Shown: positions 23,400 to 36,151 of the stretch, in pieces | Position numbering within the stretch: position 1 is the first letter of the stretch | How the letters are laid out: every line of letters begins with the position of its first letter | Assembly (NCBI RefSeq): GCF_020360975.1 | Contig: NW_025408668.1 | Span: 806,001 to 870,000 of the forward strand | DNA: 64,000 bases | Origin: Hirsutella rhossiliensis | Lineage: Eukaryota > Ascomycota > Sordariomycetes > Hypocreales > Ophiocordycipitaceae | Direction of reading: 5' to 3' | Notes under the pieces: generated by a model | Seen by the model: the letters and a program-made list of their open reading frames with translations, nothing else | What the model was told of the DNA's origin: nothing | Database searches by the model: none | Position numbers and translations under genes: made by a program

Positions 23400-25460
23400 A
23401 ACCTTAACCTATAAACCTTAATATCTTCTTAAAAAGAAAGCTCTTACTTATATACTAATAAATACTAGCTTCTTAATCTCTTTTTATAGAAGAAATACTT
23501 AGGGAACTCTAGATAAAAGTAAAACTTCGACGTATTAAAGCTTAAGTATTATAGAGCTTTTATTAGCGGTTAGAAAGATACTTATTTCTAGGATATTTCC
23601 TATTAAGTGCCTATAGAAATAAAAGATAGCTAGATCGCTTACCTTAGCTATAAGAATAACGCTTAGAGGAATTAAGAGTAGAACTTCTATAATATAACTT
23701 ACTAGCCTACCTAGCCGATCGTTAAGGCCTATAAAAACAAATTAATAACCTAGAATACGTTTTAGTAATAAGGTAATATTAGCTATAAGTAATAGAGCTA
23801 TATAGAAATAGGTATAGTATAGCTTCCCTTACCTTACCTTAACTACCTTTATTAAAAGGATAAAGCCTTAGAAGTTCGCTAAGAACTTCGCTAAACTATA
23901 ATAAATAAAATAAGGAAGAACCTTTAAATAATACTACCCTTAGTAGCACGTTTACGATAATAACCCTAGCAAACTAGCTAGTAAGTCTAATTATAAAAGA
24001 AGCTTTTATAAAACTACTAGTAAAAGCTATAGTAAGAGAAACTAAGGATAATACTACTATAAACCCTCCTTAAGTACCCTTAGTATATATTAAACTAAAA
24101 GAAAGAGGGGAGTTTAACCCCGCTAGCCCCTTTAATATAACGTTCGACGTCCTTAAAGAAACTAAGAAAACGATTATATATAAAAGCGTTAATCGATTTA
24201 TCGATTCCCTAAAATAGGTAGCTATCTATAGACCGGAATATACTAATAAACTAGCGATATTAATCCTTAGCTTACTTTATAAAACTACTATTAAATAGTA
24301 TTTTAGCGATCTTAGCAAATCTAACTAAGCTATACTTTATACCCTAGACTAGGGATATACTACTTAGTATACTAAACTATAAAAACGCTTTACTATCTAG
24401 CTAAAAGTAGCTTTAAGATCGTTATAAACGGAATAATTTACTACCTTAGATATTATAAATAGAGCCGACTTTTATAAATAGATATTAAAGCTCTATTAAA
24501 AAGTAAAAGTAGTACTATACTTAAAAGAGTACCTTACTATACTAGTCTATTAACGACTAAACGTATTACTATAAGAATTATTCCGCTAACCTATTAGTTT
24601 AAAATTATTTAATACCTAGATTAATAACTATAAGTAACTTATCCTATAGTTAGAAACTAAGCTAATAGTTAGGTTATAAGGGAAGATAAGTAACGTAGTA
24701 AAAGAACGCGTATAAAGTAGGTTACGTAAAACTAAGAATAAGATTATAGTAAACTCCGCCCTATTTATAGCTAAACTAACTAGTTAGAAACCCTAAGAAT
24801 AAGGATAATTTTAATAGAAAGAAAATATAACGACTATATTAAGATAGAATAATCTATACTAAGTAGATATAGGCCTAGTACTAAACTAGTTAACTAGTCC
24901 TTAAACTAGACTATAGCCTTAGGATTTAAAACTAAAGAAGGGCTCTTAGGAAAACCTAATCGTTATTAACCTCGCTTATTAGCTTTAAGCGGCACTAACC
25001 GATAACTAAGGCGGGATCTATCTTTCCTAGGAAATATAAAACTAGATCTTATTTACCTAGGATAAAGGGCTAGAAGATAAAGATACTACTACCGATATAA
25101 GAGAAGAAACTAAAGAAATAAAAGATAAGATCTTATTTATTCTTAATATAATAAAAGTAGAACTTATAGGACTAAGCTATTCGCTTAGAATACTAAGGAG
25201 CTAGCTAACTATAAAAGCGGCGCTATAAACTATAACCTTAGATCTATTAAAGCCGTCTTAGTTTACTTACGCTTAGATATCTATCTTTAAAACTAAAGGC
25301 CTAAACTAGCTATTAAACGTATATATAGACTTTAGTATAGCCCGCTCTATAATTAAGAAAGACTAGCTTAACTACTTTAACGATATAACCCTCGATATAA
25401 CCTAGTAGGTCCTATTATCTAGTATAAGGAAAAGCTAAACTAAGGGTTAAGCGACCTTAA
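23400..25460 (+). pseudogene. A gag and protease, RIP-inactivated
   Basis: The plus-strand frame upstream of the B insertion. The central part (about 24100-24700) reads like a retroviral-type Gag capsid segment, with FDVLKETKKTI and KLAILILSLLYKTT among RIP stops. Near the end, VYIDFSIARSIIKKD (about 25318-25365) matches the gypsy protease active-site block (V-L-I-D-S-G-C/A-T/S), with the Ser-Gly positions changed to Phe-Ser. I could not see a clear zinc knuckle. The frame stops being traceable at 25460, where B is inserted, and the RT of the same element picks up at 32858. Gag family membership is by position and general composition. Confidence 0.65.
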
Positions 25461-25944
25461 TATAACGACCGGTGTTATTCCTAAGGGATAAACCTATCGA
25501 GGGGTTTATATTAGTAGATATAATAGGGCGTGGTCTAAGTAATAATATATATATTACGTTAGTAATAAGTCGGAGGTCGTAGATAGTAGACTATAACTAG
25601 GTAATTAAGTAATCGGAATTAGAGATAAGATCGTAATAGAGATCGTAATAATTATAATATTAAAAGCTATTAAGCTATCTATCCTAAGGAGTATTCCGTT
25701 CCTTCCTTATATATCTCGAGAGCTTCCTTAGATCGCCGGGAGCGCTAGGTGATCCCGTCGTCTAGGAGTGCTAGAGCGCTAGAGCGATCCTACGATCCTA
25801 GCCGTAGAGCGTTAGAGCGCTAGAGTAACCCGTCGCTCTAAACTTAATTGGCCTATCGGTCCGTCTAATATTCCTTGCTCCCTACGTTACGTGACCTCGT
25901 GATATATATTGGTCCCCGCGGTTCGCTAGACCGTGGTCGTAATA
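25461..25944 (-). repeat. B 3' LTR
   Basis: 484 bp, paired with 32369-32852. It contains a GC-richer cluster (about 25736-25830) of repeated and partly palindromic GAGCGCTAGAGCG-type units, shared by all four LTRs of the B/C family. Confidence 0.93.
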
Positions 25945-26710
25945 GGATGCCTCCCTTCTTTTTAGTCTTATCCTTAAGACCTGCTACTTTAGCCGCCGTA
26001 TATAAATATACCCTTATCGCGTCGTGCGTAAGTATGTTATTCCTTGTTCTTTTATCCTTTTAGGATATGCTGCTAATAGTATGTCTAGTTGTATTTAAAA
26101 ATCCCGTTCCTATAATTCCGATAAATCGCGTTAACGATCGGAGCTAGTATCCTAGACCGAGATCTATAGTATTGAAATTATGCCTTACTCCCGTTATTTT
26201 CGGTTAGGCCTAACTTATAAAGTCGGCGAGCGTTCTAATCGGTGTTCTAAATATACCTCTATAGGCCGTTCTTATAATAGTTATAATATAGCGTCCGCCC
26301 GTTCGTTTTATCCCTTTCCTTCCTTATCGTTCTTTTTATTAATATTCCTTCTTTTCTAGTTCGTCGTATTATAAATTAATAGTAAAAGATTAATTCGGAC
26401 GAACGGAAAGTAAAAGAAGTATTAGAGGAAGCGATAGCTCGCCTAGCTCGGATTAGGAAATAGAAGCGTTTCCTAAAGGACCGAGGTAGTAAGTTATTTT
26501 AGCGGGGTATATAAGCTATTAATAAAGAAGATAGTATAACGCGTTCTTCTTAAGACGAATCGGTTCGTTTATCGAATAAGGAAACTATTACTATTAGCGA
26601 GGTTTAATCGTTTAGTGCCTTAGACGTATTAGACTAGGATGCTATTCTTAGTAACCCTATATTTCCGATTAAGGGTTCGCCTAGTAGAACTATCGGAGTA
26701 GAGAGCCGTA

Positions 26711-29480
26711 GTAGGTTAAGTGCTTAAGTAGTTCCTAGGTATTTTCCTCTAGTCTATATCCTTTCTACTTAATAAGGTATTCCTATTACTAACCTTATTT
26801 TCTTATATCTAGTATTTATTCGGCTTTATATTCCTAATTATTATCGACTTCGATTTTATCCTATAGTTTAGCGTTTCGTAGTGCTAGTTCTAATAATAAG
26901 ATATAAAATATTAGGTATATCCGTATTATTATTAGTAGCGAAAGTTCGTAGTTAACTTTCGAAATAACCTTCCTAATTTTAAATAGTCTAAGTTTCTTAA
27001 AATCTAATTTATTACTTAGTCGTTTTATTTTAATATTTCGTCGTACGAGGTAGACTATATCTCCCTCTCGAAAGATTAGTCCCTATAATCTTTTCCGATT
27101 ATAGTAAGTAGATATTCGTTCTCTAACGAATTAAAGTTCTTATTATATTTCTTTATATAATTTTCGTAGCTAATCTACTTATAGTATCGCTCGTTCCGCT
27201 TATAGTCTTTATCGAGTAACCTTAAATACTTCTAGGTTATATTCGTAATTAGCGTATGCTAGTAAGAGCTTAGTTATTTCCGTAACTAAGGTATTATAAG
27301 CTAGTTACGCTATTAGTAGCTATTTAACTTAATCGTTTTATTCGTAGCTAATATAGCATCGTAAATATTATTTAAGCGTTTAGTTAAGTCGTTCTATTTA
27401 TCTATCTATTTATAGGTAATAAGCTATGCTAAGCTTATATTTCGTCCCTAATTATACTATAAGAGCTTACTAAAATTTAGCTATAAATATACTTCCTTTA
27501 TTAAAGATAATCTCGTTCGGTGCTTTATGTTTTTTTATTTATTTTAGGATCTTCTAGTAAGTCGAGTCGTTAGGTTATACTTTAAATATTATATTTAGCT
27601 ATCGTTGCTAGTAGTTCCCGTTTTCGTTGATTTCTAGGAGCTATCCTTTCGCTATAGGTGCCCCTATATCGTAGTTACTTCGTCGACTAAGGGCATTAGC
27701 TCGACCGTTTTCTATTCCTTTTTTATAGATTATTTTATAGTCGAATTCTAATAAGTATTCGGCCTATCGGATCTATTATCCGTTTAACTATTACGTCGTT
27801 ATAAAATATAAGATATTCTTATAGTCTATATAGACCTTAACTTTATATTTACTTCCGAGAAGGTAGTATCGAAATTCCTTAAAAGCTTAAATAATTATAA
27901 GGAATTCTTTATTATAGATAGGGTAATTAAGTTCTACGCTATATAGCTTTTTCGAGTAGAATATAATTAGTCGTAGTCTTCCTTTATCGTCTTTTTATCC
28001 GATTTATGCTCTTAGAGTAAAGTCTAATATATCGGTTTCGAGTTTAATTTATCGTTCTAGATCGAAGGTAGTTAAGACTAGTTCTTACGTAATCGTAGTT
28101 TTAATATATTCGAAAGCTTCGTTAGCTTTATCGTCCTATATAAATTCTTTTTCCTTCTTTATTAAGTCGTATAGTAGTGCTATAATCTTTCCGAAATCTC
28201 TAATAAATCGTCGGTAGTAATTTATAAATCCTAGGAAACTTTATACGTCCTTAACGTTCTTTAGCGTTAGCTATTCTTTAACTAAGTTAATCTTATTTTA
28301 TTATATTTATATCTCTCTTAGTAAGATTATATATCCGAGGAAGTCTACTTCCTATATATAGAACTTACTTTTCTCTAGTTTAACTAGTAACTTCGCATTC
28401 TAAAGTACGTAGAGTACCTTATAAACGTATTCCTTATATTCTTCTAGGGTATCCGAGAAGATTAGGATATTATCTAGGTATACTACTATAAAGATATCTA
28501 AGTATTCGCGTAGGATATTATTAATTATCTATTAGAAGGTAGCTAGTATATTTATAAGTCTAAATAGTATTACTAGATATTCGAATAGTCCGAATTTCGT
28601 TCTAAAGGCTATTATCTATTCGCGTCCCTTTTTTATACGTATTAAGTTATAGGCGCCTTTAAGGTCGAGGGCTATAAACTATTTTTTGCCGTATAGTCGA
28701 TCTCGTAGTTCCGATATAAGCGGTAATAGTATTTAGTCCTTTATTATAATATCGTTTAAGCGTCTATAGTCGATAACTAGTCGTAGCTTACTATTTTTCT
28801 TTAGAATAAATATAACTAGATAGCCTGCTTCGGATATTAATATTCGTATATATCCTTTTCGTAGATTCTCGTTAAGGTAGTCGCGTAGCGTTTATAGTTG
28901 CTTTTCGTTTAGGTTATAGATTTTATAGAACGTCGGCGTTATTCTATCCTTAAGATAAATTTTATAGTCCTATTAGCTATATTCGGGTAACCCTATCTCG
29001 AGTTCTTCTTTAAAGAGTTTATTGTATTTCCGGTATTCCTAGGGGATGTTCTTTATTCTATCTTTTAGGCTTTATTCTTTCTTTTAAGAGCTAGTTTCTC
29101 TTAACTCGAGCTCTTTATTAATTTATTTAAGGTCTTTCCTTAAAGTAGCAATAACTCTTTAGATCTTTATATTATATCCTTTATTCTATTTATATCGGAT
29201 GCTAGGTTATATAGCCGTGTTAGTTAGTACGTAGGTCTTATTAGTCGATTTTATATCCGCTAGTTCGGTTGCTATTTTCGTTTATATCGCTAAAGCCCGT
29301 AATAATTTACTTAAACGGTTATCCCTTTTATCCTATTTAGTAGCTAAATTATCGCAAAATTTTACTTTCTTCTAAATCTACTAGTCCTAGAAACTTACGT
29401 CTTTATTCTAACGTAGCTAGCTAGTTTTCTAGTTAATTAGTAGGTTGCTCTCCTATAGCTATAGAAGCTTTAATATAAGG
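26711..29480 (-). pseudogene. B RT, RNase H and truncated integrase with chromodomain
   Basis: Minus-strand pol. RT runs from about 28985 to 28390: DYRRLN at 28758-28775 and YLDN (28469-28480) where YLDD is expected. RNase H follows at about 28180-27660. The frame is then cut: compared with C, about 490 bp are missing at about 27525, taking away the zinc-binding H2C2 region and the first part of the catalytic core. The sequence jumps from the RNase H linker (ATAAAGCA) straight to the NEIIFNKGS-like block. The rest of integrase reaches about 26950, and a chromodomain remnant lies near 26840-26711. About 760 bp of non-coding tail follow to the polypurine tract. Defective by deletion as well as by RIP. 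Confidence 0.85.
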
Positions 29481-32330
29481 TCGTATTCTTTAATATCTAT
29501 AATATCGAAGTTAACTTATTCGTCGTAGCCCTAGATATTAATATCGAGGTAATTAATCTCTATATTAATAATTCCTTTATTATAGTTAAAGGCCTCTCCT
29601 TCGATATTTATAAGTTTATATAGATCTTTCTTATATCTCTATATAAGTCGGTAACGATTAACGACTCTAGGTAAAATATAATTACCTATCGCGCCGTAGT
29701 CTAAAAGTATACGTGCGTAATATCCCGCGATTTAGATATCTAATATTATTTAGTCGCTATAGCTTACCGTTACTATATATAGGGTCCTTAGATCTTATCG
29801 TATTATGCTAGACTATAGCCCTTTTATAGATAGCGTACCTTGTTTTTTACTTAGTCCTTATTTGTTTTATTTAAGTATTCTTCTTCGATTTATTATTAAT
29901 ATCGTTTCTTTATATTTTTATCGCGTAGTATTATATCGGGGCTTAAGAGACTAATTTCTTATAGCTAATCGAAGATTTCTTATTTCTCGACGCTATATCG
30001 CTTATATTATACTACTTTATAGTTAATTGCGTACTATGCTTTATAATTTTATTCGTTTTCGTACTAAAGGTCGAGTTTTCGTTCTATGTCTTTCTATTTT
30101 ATATATAGTATTTCTATATCGATTCTTCCTTAGTTAAATACGGCTTATAGCCTTTATATATATTACTAATAATCTTTTAGTATACCGTTATATCGTTTAT
30201 ACTATACTTATGCTTTTTTATATTTATAAATTTTATAGTTCGGGTATATATATTCGTTATAATCTTCTTCGTCGTATTTAACTTATTACGTAAGTTTTTA
30301 GAAGATTAAGGGTTTAGATATCTTAGAGCGAGTAGCGTTATACTATTCTTTTATTTTAGCGTATTTATAGATTTTATATATCTCCGAAAGACATCTCGTT
30401 AATAAACCGTAATTATCGCGGTATTCGAGTAGCGTGCTATAATCGGGTTCTAATAATATAACTTAGTTATTCGGGTAGCGTTAATCGATTTTCTAGTAGT
30501 TTAGTTCTATGCTTAAGTAGGGTTTCGAAAGTACTTATCCTTTAAACTTAATTAGGAAGGCGTCGTATCGTACCTTTATCTAAAAGTATATTATGCAATC
30601 TAGGTAGACGTATAATATCTATAAAATATACTTATAGTGCTTATAAGTAAGTAGTATTTATAGATCGTCTCTAAATTCTCCTCGTAGTTACTATTCTCGT
30701 TATAGAGCTATAAAGGTATCGACTATAGCGATAGCTATAGCGTAGTCTCCTCTATATAGTGCCGGTTAATATTAAGTTAGTATAGCTTATTAGTTTTCTA
30801 TAAGAATTTAAGGTATTTATTAGGTTCTAATTTTAAGTATTTCTTTAAATTCTTCGAAGTATAGAGTATATTCTCTAATCGTAGCATTTTCCCTTAGTAG
30901 CGAGGGTAGTAGTATAAGTTCGTTCTCGTCTTCCGTTTCTCTAGGTGTTTCTTATTCTTTAGAGCTTATATCGTCGATACTTTATTATTCCTCTTCGGGT
31001 AGTTATCTAAGTTTCGTAAGTATAAGGGCTACGTCCGTGTCTTCTTTATTATATTGCTTATAGACTACCTATCGTTATTATCGATCTTTATTTCGTATAT
31101 CCTCCTAGAATCGTTTGCCGTTCTTCTTAATCTAGTCTTAGGAGACTCCTTTAGGATAGGGGTGTTCTAGTTCTACGAATTTAACTTATTTCTATATTTT
31201 AGGATCCCTTCGTTATATTATTATAAGGGTCTTCTTTAATAGCTTTAGGAACTATCCGGTACCGTTTTTATCGCTTAAGTATACCGTATATTTATCGTCG
31301 TAGTATATAGTCTAACTAAGGAGTTTATACTTTAGTTCCTATCTATTAGTAGCGTTTAGGTATTTCTTACCTTCTAGGGCTAGTGCCTAGTAGGTTTTCT
31401 TCTCCTTACGAGGTTATCTATATTCTTTAGAGTAATATCTAAGTTTCCCGTAGTTAAAACACTTTCCTTTACTTTTCTATATTATATCTAGATCTATCCT
31501 ACCTAGGTTAGTTATATAGGCGTAGGCAATAGGAGTTTCGCGCTTCTTTTTATAGTTAGCGCGTCGGTTAAAGTTATTCTTATAAGAAGGGTTCTAGTTT
31601 CCTCTTCCTTATTTCTTTTCTTAGCGTCGCGTATACTATCTATCGTCGATTCGTACTACTATAGTAATATAGTCCGAGAGGTTATTAGGTCGATTTTCCT
31701 TATAGAGCTCGTCCTTAACTTCTTCTTTAAGCCCGTCGTAGAATCGTAATATAAGGGGTTCGTCGTCCTAATTAAGCTTTAAGGTAACTTAACGGAACTT
31801 CGTAGTATAATCCGATACTAAGATCCTTTATTAGAGTTCTTAGAGTTTCTATTTAGCTTCTCGTTCCTCGTTAGTTATTCTAAATACCTTAGTAATAGCT
31901 TCTTTAAATCCTTAGAAACTAGTAAAGACTTTATCCGTTTCGCTATTTCGTTATACTAGTTAGTTATCGAGATAGTCCCTTATAATAGGTCTAAACTAAG
32001 CGAGTGCCGTTCTAGATAAATAATTTCCTACGTAGAGTACCTTTTCGACTAGGTCTAAGAGTTTAGTAGGGTAAAACCGGTAGTAGGCCTTAAGTTAGGT
32101 AAGAAAGTCTTAAAGCGTGCTATAAGTACCGTTAAATAGTCCTAGCTATTTTAGTTTAACTGCTTCTCTAAGGTCCTTAACTTATCCGTTGCCTCCTCTA
32201 TTCCTAAGTAACTATACCTTATATCGAAGGGCGATAATTTCGCGTATTATATCCTAAGGCGATATAGTAGCTCTAGAGTTAGTTAATCTAGCTTACTATA
32301 TAGGCATATTAATAGTTACGATATTGCTTA
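29481..32330 (-). pseudogene. B gag with zinc knuckle, and protease
   Basis: Minus-strand 5' half. The capsid-type Gag lies at about 32300-31640, with the counterpart of LKQLGLFNGTYSTLRDFL in C and a Leu/Arg-rich core. The zinc knuckle near 31465-31420 reads CFNYGKLRYYSKEY, a CX2CX4HX4C knuckle in which the later Cys and the His have become Tyr. A lysine-rich spacer follows, then a region up to about 29700. The protease (about 29700-29480) matches the C copy (YSAIGNYVLPKVVNR). The approximately 1.45 kb at 30165-31613 is absent from C. Gag would assemble particles and the protease would mature them. Confidence 0.8.
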
Positions 32331-32368
32331 GAGTAACGCGGTATTATACTAAATAAGAGCTTTTAATA

Positions 32369-32852
32369 TATAACGACCGGTGTTATTCCTAAGGGATAAA
32401 CCTATCGAGGGGTTTATATTAGTAGATATAATAGGGCGTGGTCTAAGCAATAATATATATATTACGTTAGTAATAAGTCGGAGGTTATAGACTATAGACT
32501 ATAACTAGGTAATTAAGTAATCGGAATTAAAGATAAGATCGTAATAGAGATTATAATAATTATAATATTAAAAGCTATCGAGCTATTTATCCTAAGGAGT
32601 GTTCCGTTCCTTCCTTATATATCTCGAGAGCTTCCCTAGATCGCCGGGAGCGCTAGGTGATCCCGTCGTCTAGGAGTGCTAGAGCGCTAGAGCGATCCTA
32701 CGATCCTAGCCGTAGAGCGTTAGAGCGCTAAAGTAACCCGTCGCTCTAAACTTAATTAGCCCGTCGGTCCGTCTAATATTCCTTGCTCCCTACGTTACGT
32801 AACCTCGTAATATATATTGGTCCCCGCGGTTTGCTAGACCGTGGTCGTAATA
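32369..32852 (-). repeat. B 5' LTR
   Basis: 484 bp, near-identical to 25461-25944. Its outer end at 32852 abuts TSD CTTAA, after which element A resumes. Confidence 0.93.
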
Positions 32853-32857
32853 CTTAA

Positions 32858-34635
32858 TAATTAATATACTATAGAAATAAAGAATAGGATTTAAGGTTAA
32901 ATAATTTATTATTAGCGCTTAGGTAGTTTAGACCCTATTTATAGGATTATTACTTAGATAAGATTTCTTAGTACTAAATAAAGTTAATATCTTAAATTCT
33001 AAGGAAATAATATTTATTAGCTTATATAGTAACTTAATAGTTATAGCTCGCTCGACTTAATAAGGCTATATAATCTATCGTTAGGTTATATACTAAGCTA
33101 ATATTAACGTCCCTATATATAGGATAGAACGCTTACTAGCGTAGATTAAGGATATACTAAGGGATCGTAACCTAGTGTTTTTTCTAAGAGACTTATTATT
33201 AGCCTATAACTTAATCTAAGGTATAACTTTAGTTATAGCGGTTAATACTACCGCTTACTATATTAGATTTAAGAAAGGATAGTACTTAAGAATACTAATA
33301 GACTTTAGCGACGAAATATAGTTTTTATAGATCGACCTACTAAGGGAAACCTTAGCTAGGGTAACTTTAATTAAAGAGCCGGCCGTATAAAAGACTATAG
33401 GATATAGCGACCTATACTAAGTTACTAACTAATTAATAGAAACCTTAGAGGAAGGGAGCCCTAAGTCCGCTAAAAGGGAACTCCCTTTATAAATATATAA
33501 ATAGACTCCGAACTATAAGATTAGGATTTTATAAGACTATAGCCTCCTAGAAATAACTACTTTAAAAGACATTAAAATCTATAATTAGGACCCTACGTTT
33601 ATAGAAAAGATCTATTATAAAGTCGCCTCCTTCCTAACCTTATAAAAGGACTAGGGTATTATTAAGGTCTACCTAAACTACTATATATATATTCTATTAA
33701 TAGAAAATTAGTACTTATATAAACTAGCGTCTAGGGCTTACTCGCTTAGCTAGAAGGATAAGGTACTAATTAACTAGACCTATAAGGACTTATATTAAAA
33801 GGGGCGTATAAAATAAGCTATAATTATAACCCCGTTCGCGTGCCTTATATTTATAGTTTAGAGAACCGTATATAGCAACGAAAAGGGCCGAATAGTAATA
33901 GACCTACGTGCTCTTAATAGTATAGCTATCTTAGACGCTTACTTAATACCGCTCTAAGGAGATAGAATCTAAAAGCTATAAGGGAAATACTTTATTTCCG
34001 CTATAAACGCTTAGTCTTTCTTTTATTAGTTCCTTATCTATAAAGAGTATTAAGAAAGGTTTATAGTAATTAGCTATAGAGGCTTAGAACGACTAATAGT
34101 AGCCCTAATAAGATATAAGAACTTACTTATATACGTTTAAAGATTTATAGACTAAATCCTCTAGGAATATATAGAATATTCCTCTAAGTATATCGATAAT
34201 ATTATAATATACTTAGATATAAAAGACGACTATATTTATTACCTCTAGGCTATCTTCTAACTCTTTATAGACTATAACCTAGCTTTAGCTAGATTAAAAT
34301 TATTCTTAGGCTACTTATCTATAAAACTATTGGGATTTTAAGTTAATAGTATTAGCTTAATAAATACTAAAGAATAAGTATAGGTATTATAGGACGTAGA
34401 GTTTCTAAATACCCTATAAGTACTAAAAAAGTAGCTCGGCTTAGTTAACTAGCTATAGTACTTAGTAGCTATAAGAATATACCCTTATATTCCTATTTTA
34501 CTATTATAAAGAAATAATAGGCATAGGGAGGCTTTATAGAATAAGCTAGTAAAAAGAGGCTCTATAATATAGTCTAAGGGAATAACCCTTAAAAGACAAA
34601 GACCTCTACTAGACAACTATACCTTCCTCTAGGAA
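32858..34635 (+). pseudogene. A reverse transcriptase, RIP-inactivated
   Basis: Gypsy-type RT of element A, resuming after B. Recognisable blocks in the plus frame are PFACLIFIV (about 33830-33855), GRIVIDLRALNSI (33890-33930), SFFYQFLI (about 34015-34040), the fingers/palm block YRGLERL, and the active site YIDN (34189-34200) in place of YIDD. Then come the GFQVNSISL block and LNTL (about 34335-34420). The frame is lost at about 34635, where the RIP-poor patch begins. A protease-RT linker should occupy 32858-33700 and is protein-like but not motif-bearing. Confidence 0.85.
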
Positions 34636-35070
34636 AAGCGGGTCAGGATAAGCCTATCCTTACAAATAAAAATATGCATAAAATGCATAAGTCAATTACG
34701 AGCAGAACGGATACCATATTGCCTATTTTGGCCTAGCGGTTCCGAAGATATCCGCGATACGAGAATAGGTGGGGCATAGAACATTCTAGTTAAATCTACT
34801 ACTTATGCTAGAACCCATAGTCTTACGTCAACCATCACGCTATAATCAGACCACCTACTAAGTTAGGAAGATATACTATAGATAGAGCTTTTTAAGCACT
34901 ATAGAATGTGCTAGAAAGCTAACTAATTAGTCTACTAGTAGGCGAGCAATAATCTATAAAAGACGAAGGATTTCCCTGGGAGTAGTAGATAGAATAAGTA
35001 AGTTCGTAAGCATCTTTTACAACGCTATTCTTTTAATATATTATTCAGCCCCTTATATGCTCGTTATAAA
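34590..35070. other. RIP-poor patch of unknown identity inside A
   Basis: CA and TG suddenly become common here (for example GACAACTA, ATGCATAAAATGCATAAG, ACCATATTGCC, CATCACGC, TTCAGCCCC) between strongly RIP-mutated RT and RNase H sequence of A. No LTR pair, TSD or coding motif was found. It contains TGGCCTAGCGGTT (34729-34741), an A-box-like tRNA motif. The nearest later B-box-like string, TAGTTAAATCT about 45 bp on, is poor. It interrupts the gypsy frame, so it is best read as a short sequence inserted after RIP of A, or one too short to trigger RIP. What it is remains unknown. Confidence 0.6.
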
Positions 35071-35149
35071 TTCCGGACGAAATCCTACCCTATACTCCTT
35101 CGACCGATCTTTCCGCTTACGTTATCGATTACCTAATTCTACGCTTATT

Positions 35150-36151
35150 GCTTATACCTTCTTATAGTAGCTTACTTCTCTTAAAGGGTAGAGGCGCTCT
35201 AAGTTTAAAAAACAGCGATACTTAAGGAAGTATAGGATAGTTAAGCGCTACTTAAAGGATTAGTAAGAAATAGATATACCTTTAAGGTAATATACTAACC
35301 TTCCTTAGTAAAAGAATAAGCCTTCTAAGATATTATAAACGCTCTTATAAAACTAATATAGCTATACTATTTCGACCTATAATAGCTATTATTCCTATAA
35401 ATCGACGCTAGCCGCGAGCTAGGCTTTATAGTAGTAGCCTTTTACTTAGTACTAAGGGTAGACTAAAACCTAGGAAGGACCCTACTTTAAACGAGTATCT
35501 AGCTAATCCTTTACCTTAGTAAACGCCTAACTAATAAAGAGCTTAGATACTAGCCTACTAATCTTAAATTCGCTTATCTTTCTTAAGTATATTAAAAGCT
35601 TTAGTTATATATTATCTTTATCTTACTACTAAAGGTTATTATACTAACTAACTACGCTACTATAAGTATAATCTTAAAGTAAATATTATTATTTACTATT
35701 AGTATAAAGACTAATAATTAGCTTGTACTTACTTTATAGTACCTTAGCTAGTTTCCCTTAAAGGTCTACTATATTCCTAGAACTATAAATATCCTAGCTA
35801 GTATACTATCTTAACTACTATTTATAATACCTAGGAAATATAAACCTAAGGAATTAGACTACGTTTAAGAAGATAAAGCGCTAGTTAAATATATATATAT
35901 AGTTATAGAGTCCTTTATTTAACCTAACCTATACTAAAAGATCTAAGAAGTATATATAAAAGAACCTAGGTAGGCCGGTATACTAAAGTAGCTTAGAAAT
36001 AATAAGTCCTAGGTCGGTCTCTTATTTATTTAGCGGAATAAGTTACTTTACTTAGTTAAGTCTAAAGGTCGTTATTAGCTTTATATCCTTACTATCTATA
36101 CTAAGGAAATTATTACTAATAACTATATATATAAATTTTACCTTAGATAGT
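35150..36151 (+). pseudogene. A RNase H, RIP-inactivated
   Basis: The plus-strand frame resumes with a TPSDTLKE-like linker and KGLVRNRYTFKVIYQP (about 35200-35300). The RNase H start FLQIDASREIGFG (about 35390-35435) has the first acidic residue retained. Downstream blocks NQQRARYxPTNLKFAYL (about 35530-35585) and YIPRTINILASTLSQL (about 35770-35820) match the end of gypsy RNase H domains. The region up to 36151 should lead to the integrase zinc domain, but C is inserted there (target ATAGT at 36147-36151), and the integrase is found 13 kb away at 49501. Confidence 0.82.

Larger units (their letters stand above)
25461..32852 (-). mobile_element. B: Ty3/gypsy element inserted in A
   Basis: Complete-ended minus-strand element of 7,392 bp. 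It has 484-bp LTRs (25461-25944 and 32369-32852) and a perfect TSD CTTAA (25456-25460 and 32853-32857). LTR tips TATAACGACC/GGTCGTAATA are inverted repeats of an original TGTTACGACC. The polypurine tract abuts the 3' LTR at 25945-25962. It is the same family as C but in the opposite orientation. Compared with C it keeps about 1.45 kb between capsid and protease, including the zinc knuckle, but lacks about 490 bp of integrase. Confidence 0.95.

Noticed and set aside
25736..25830. A CRISPR-like array or satellite in the B LTR, from the repeated GAGCGCTAGAG units.
   Set aside because: Units are short, irregular and partly palindromic, and recur in each LTR of a eukaryotic retrotransposon; not an array.
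25875..26063. A 62-codon plus-strand open frame (MLPTLRDLVIYIG...), with a similar minus-strand frame at 48913-49101.
   Set aside because: Both are antisense across the same 3' LTR/internal junction of sibling elements B and C, so similarity follows from shared descent. No motif, and they overlap the polypurine tract; treated as chance frames.
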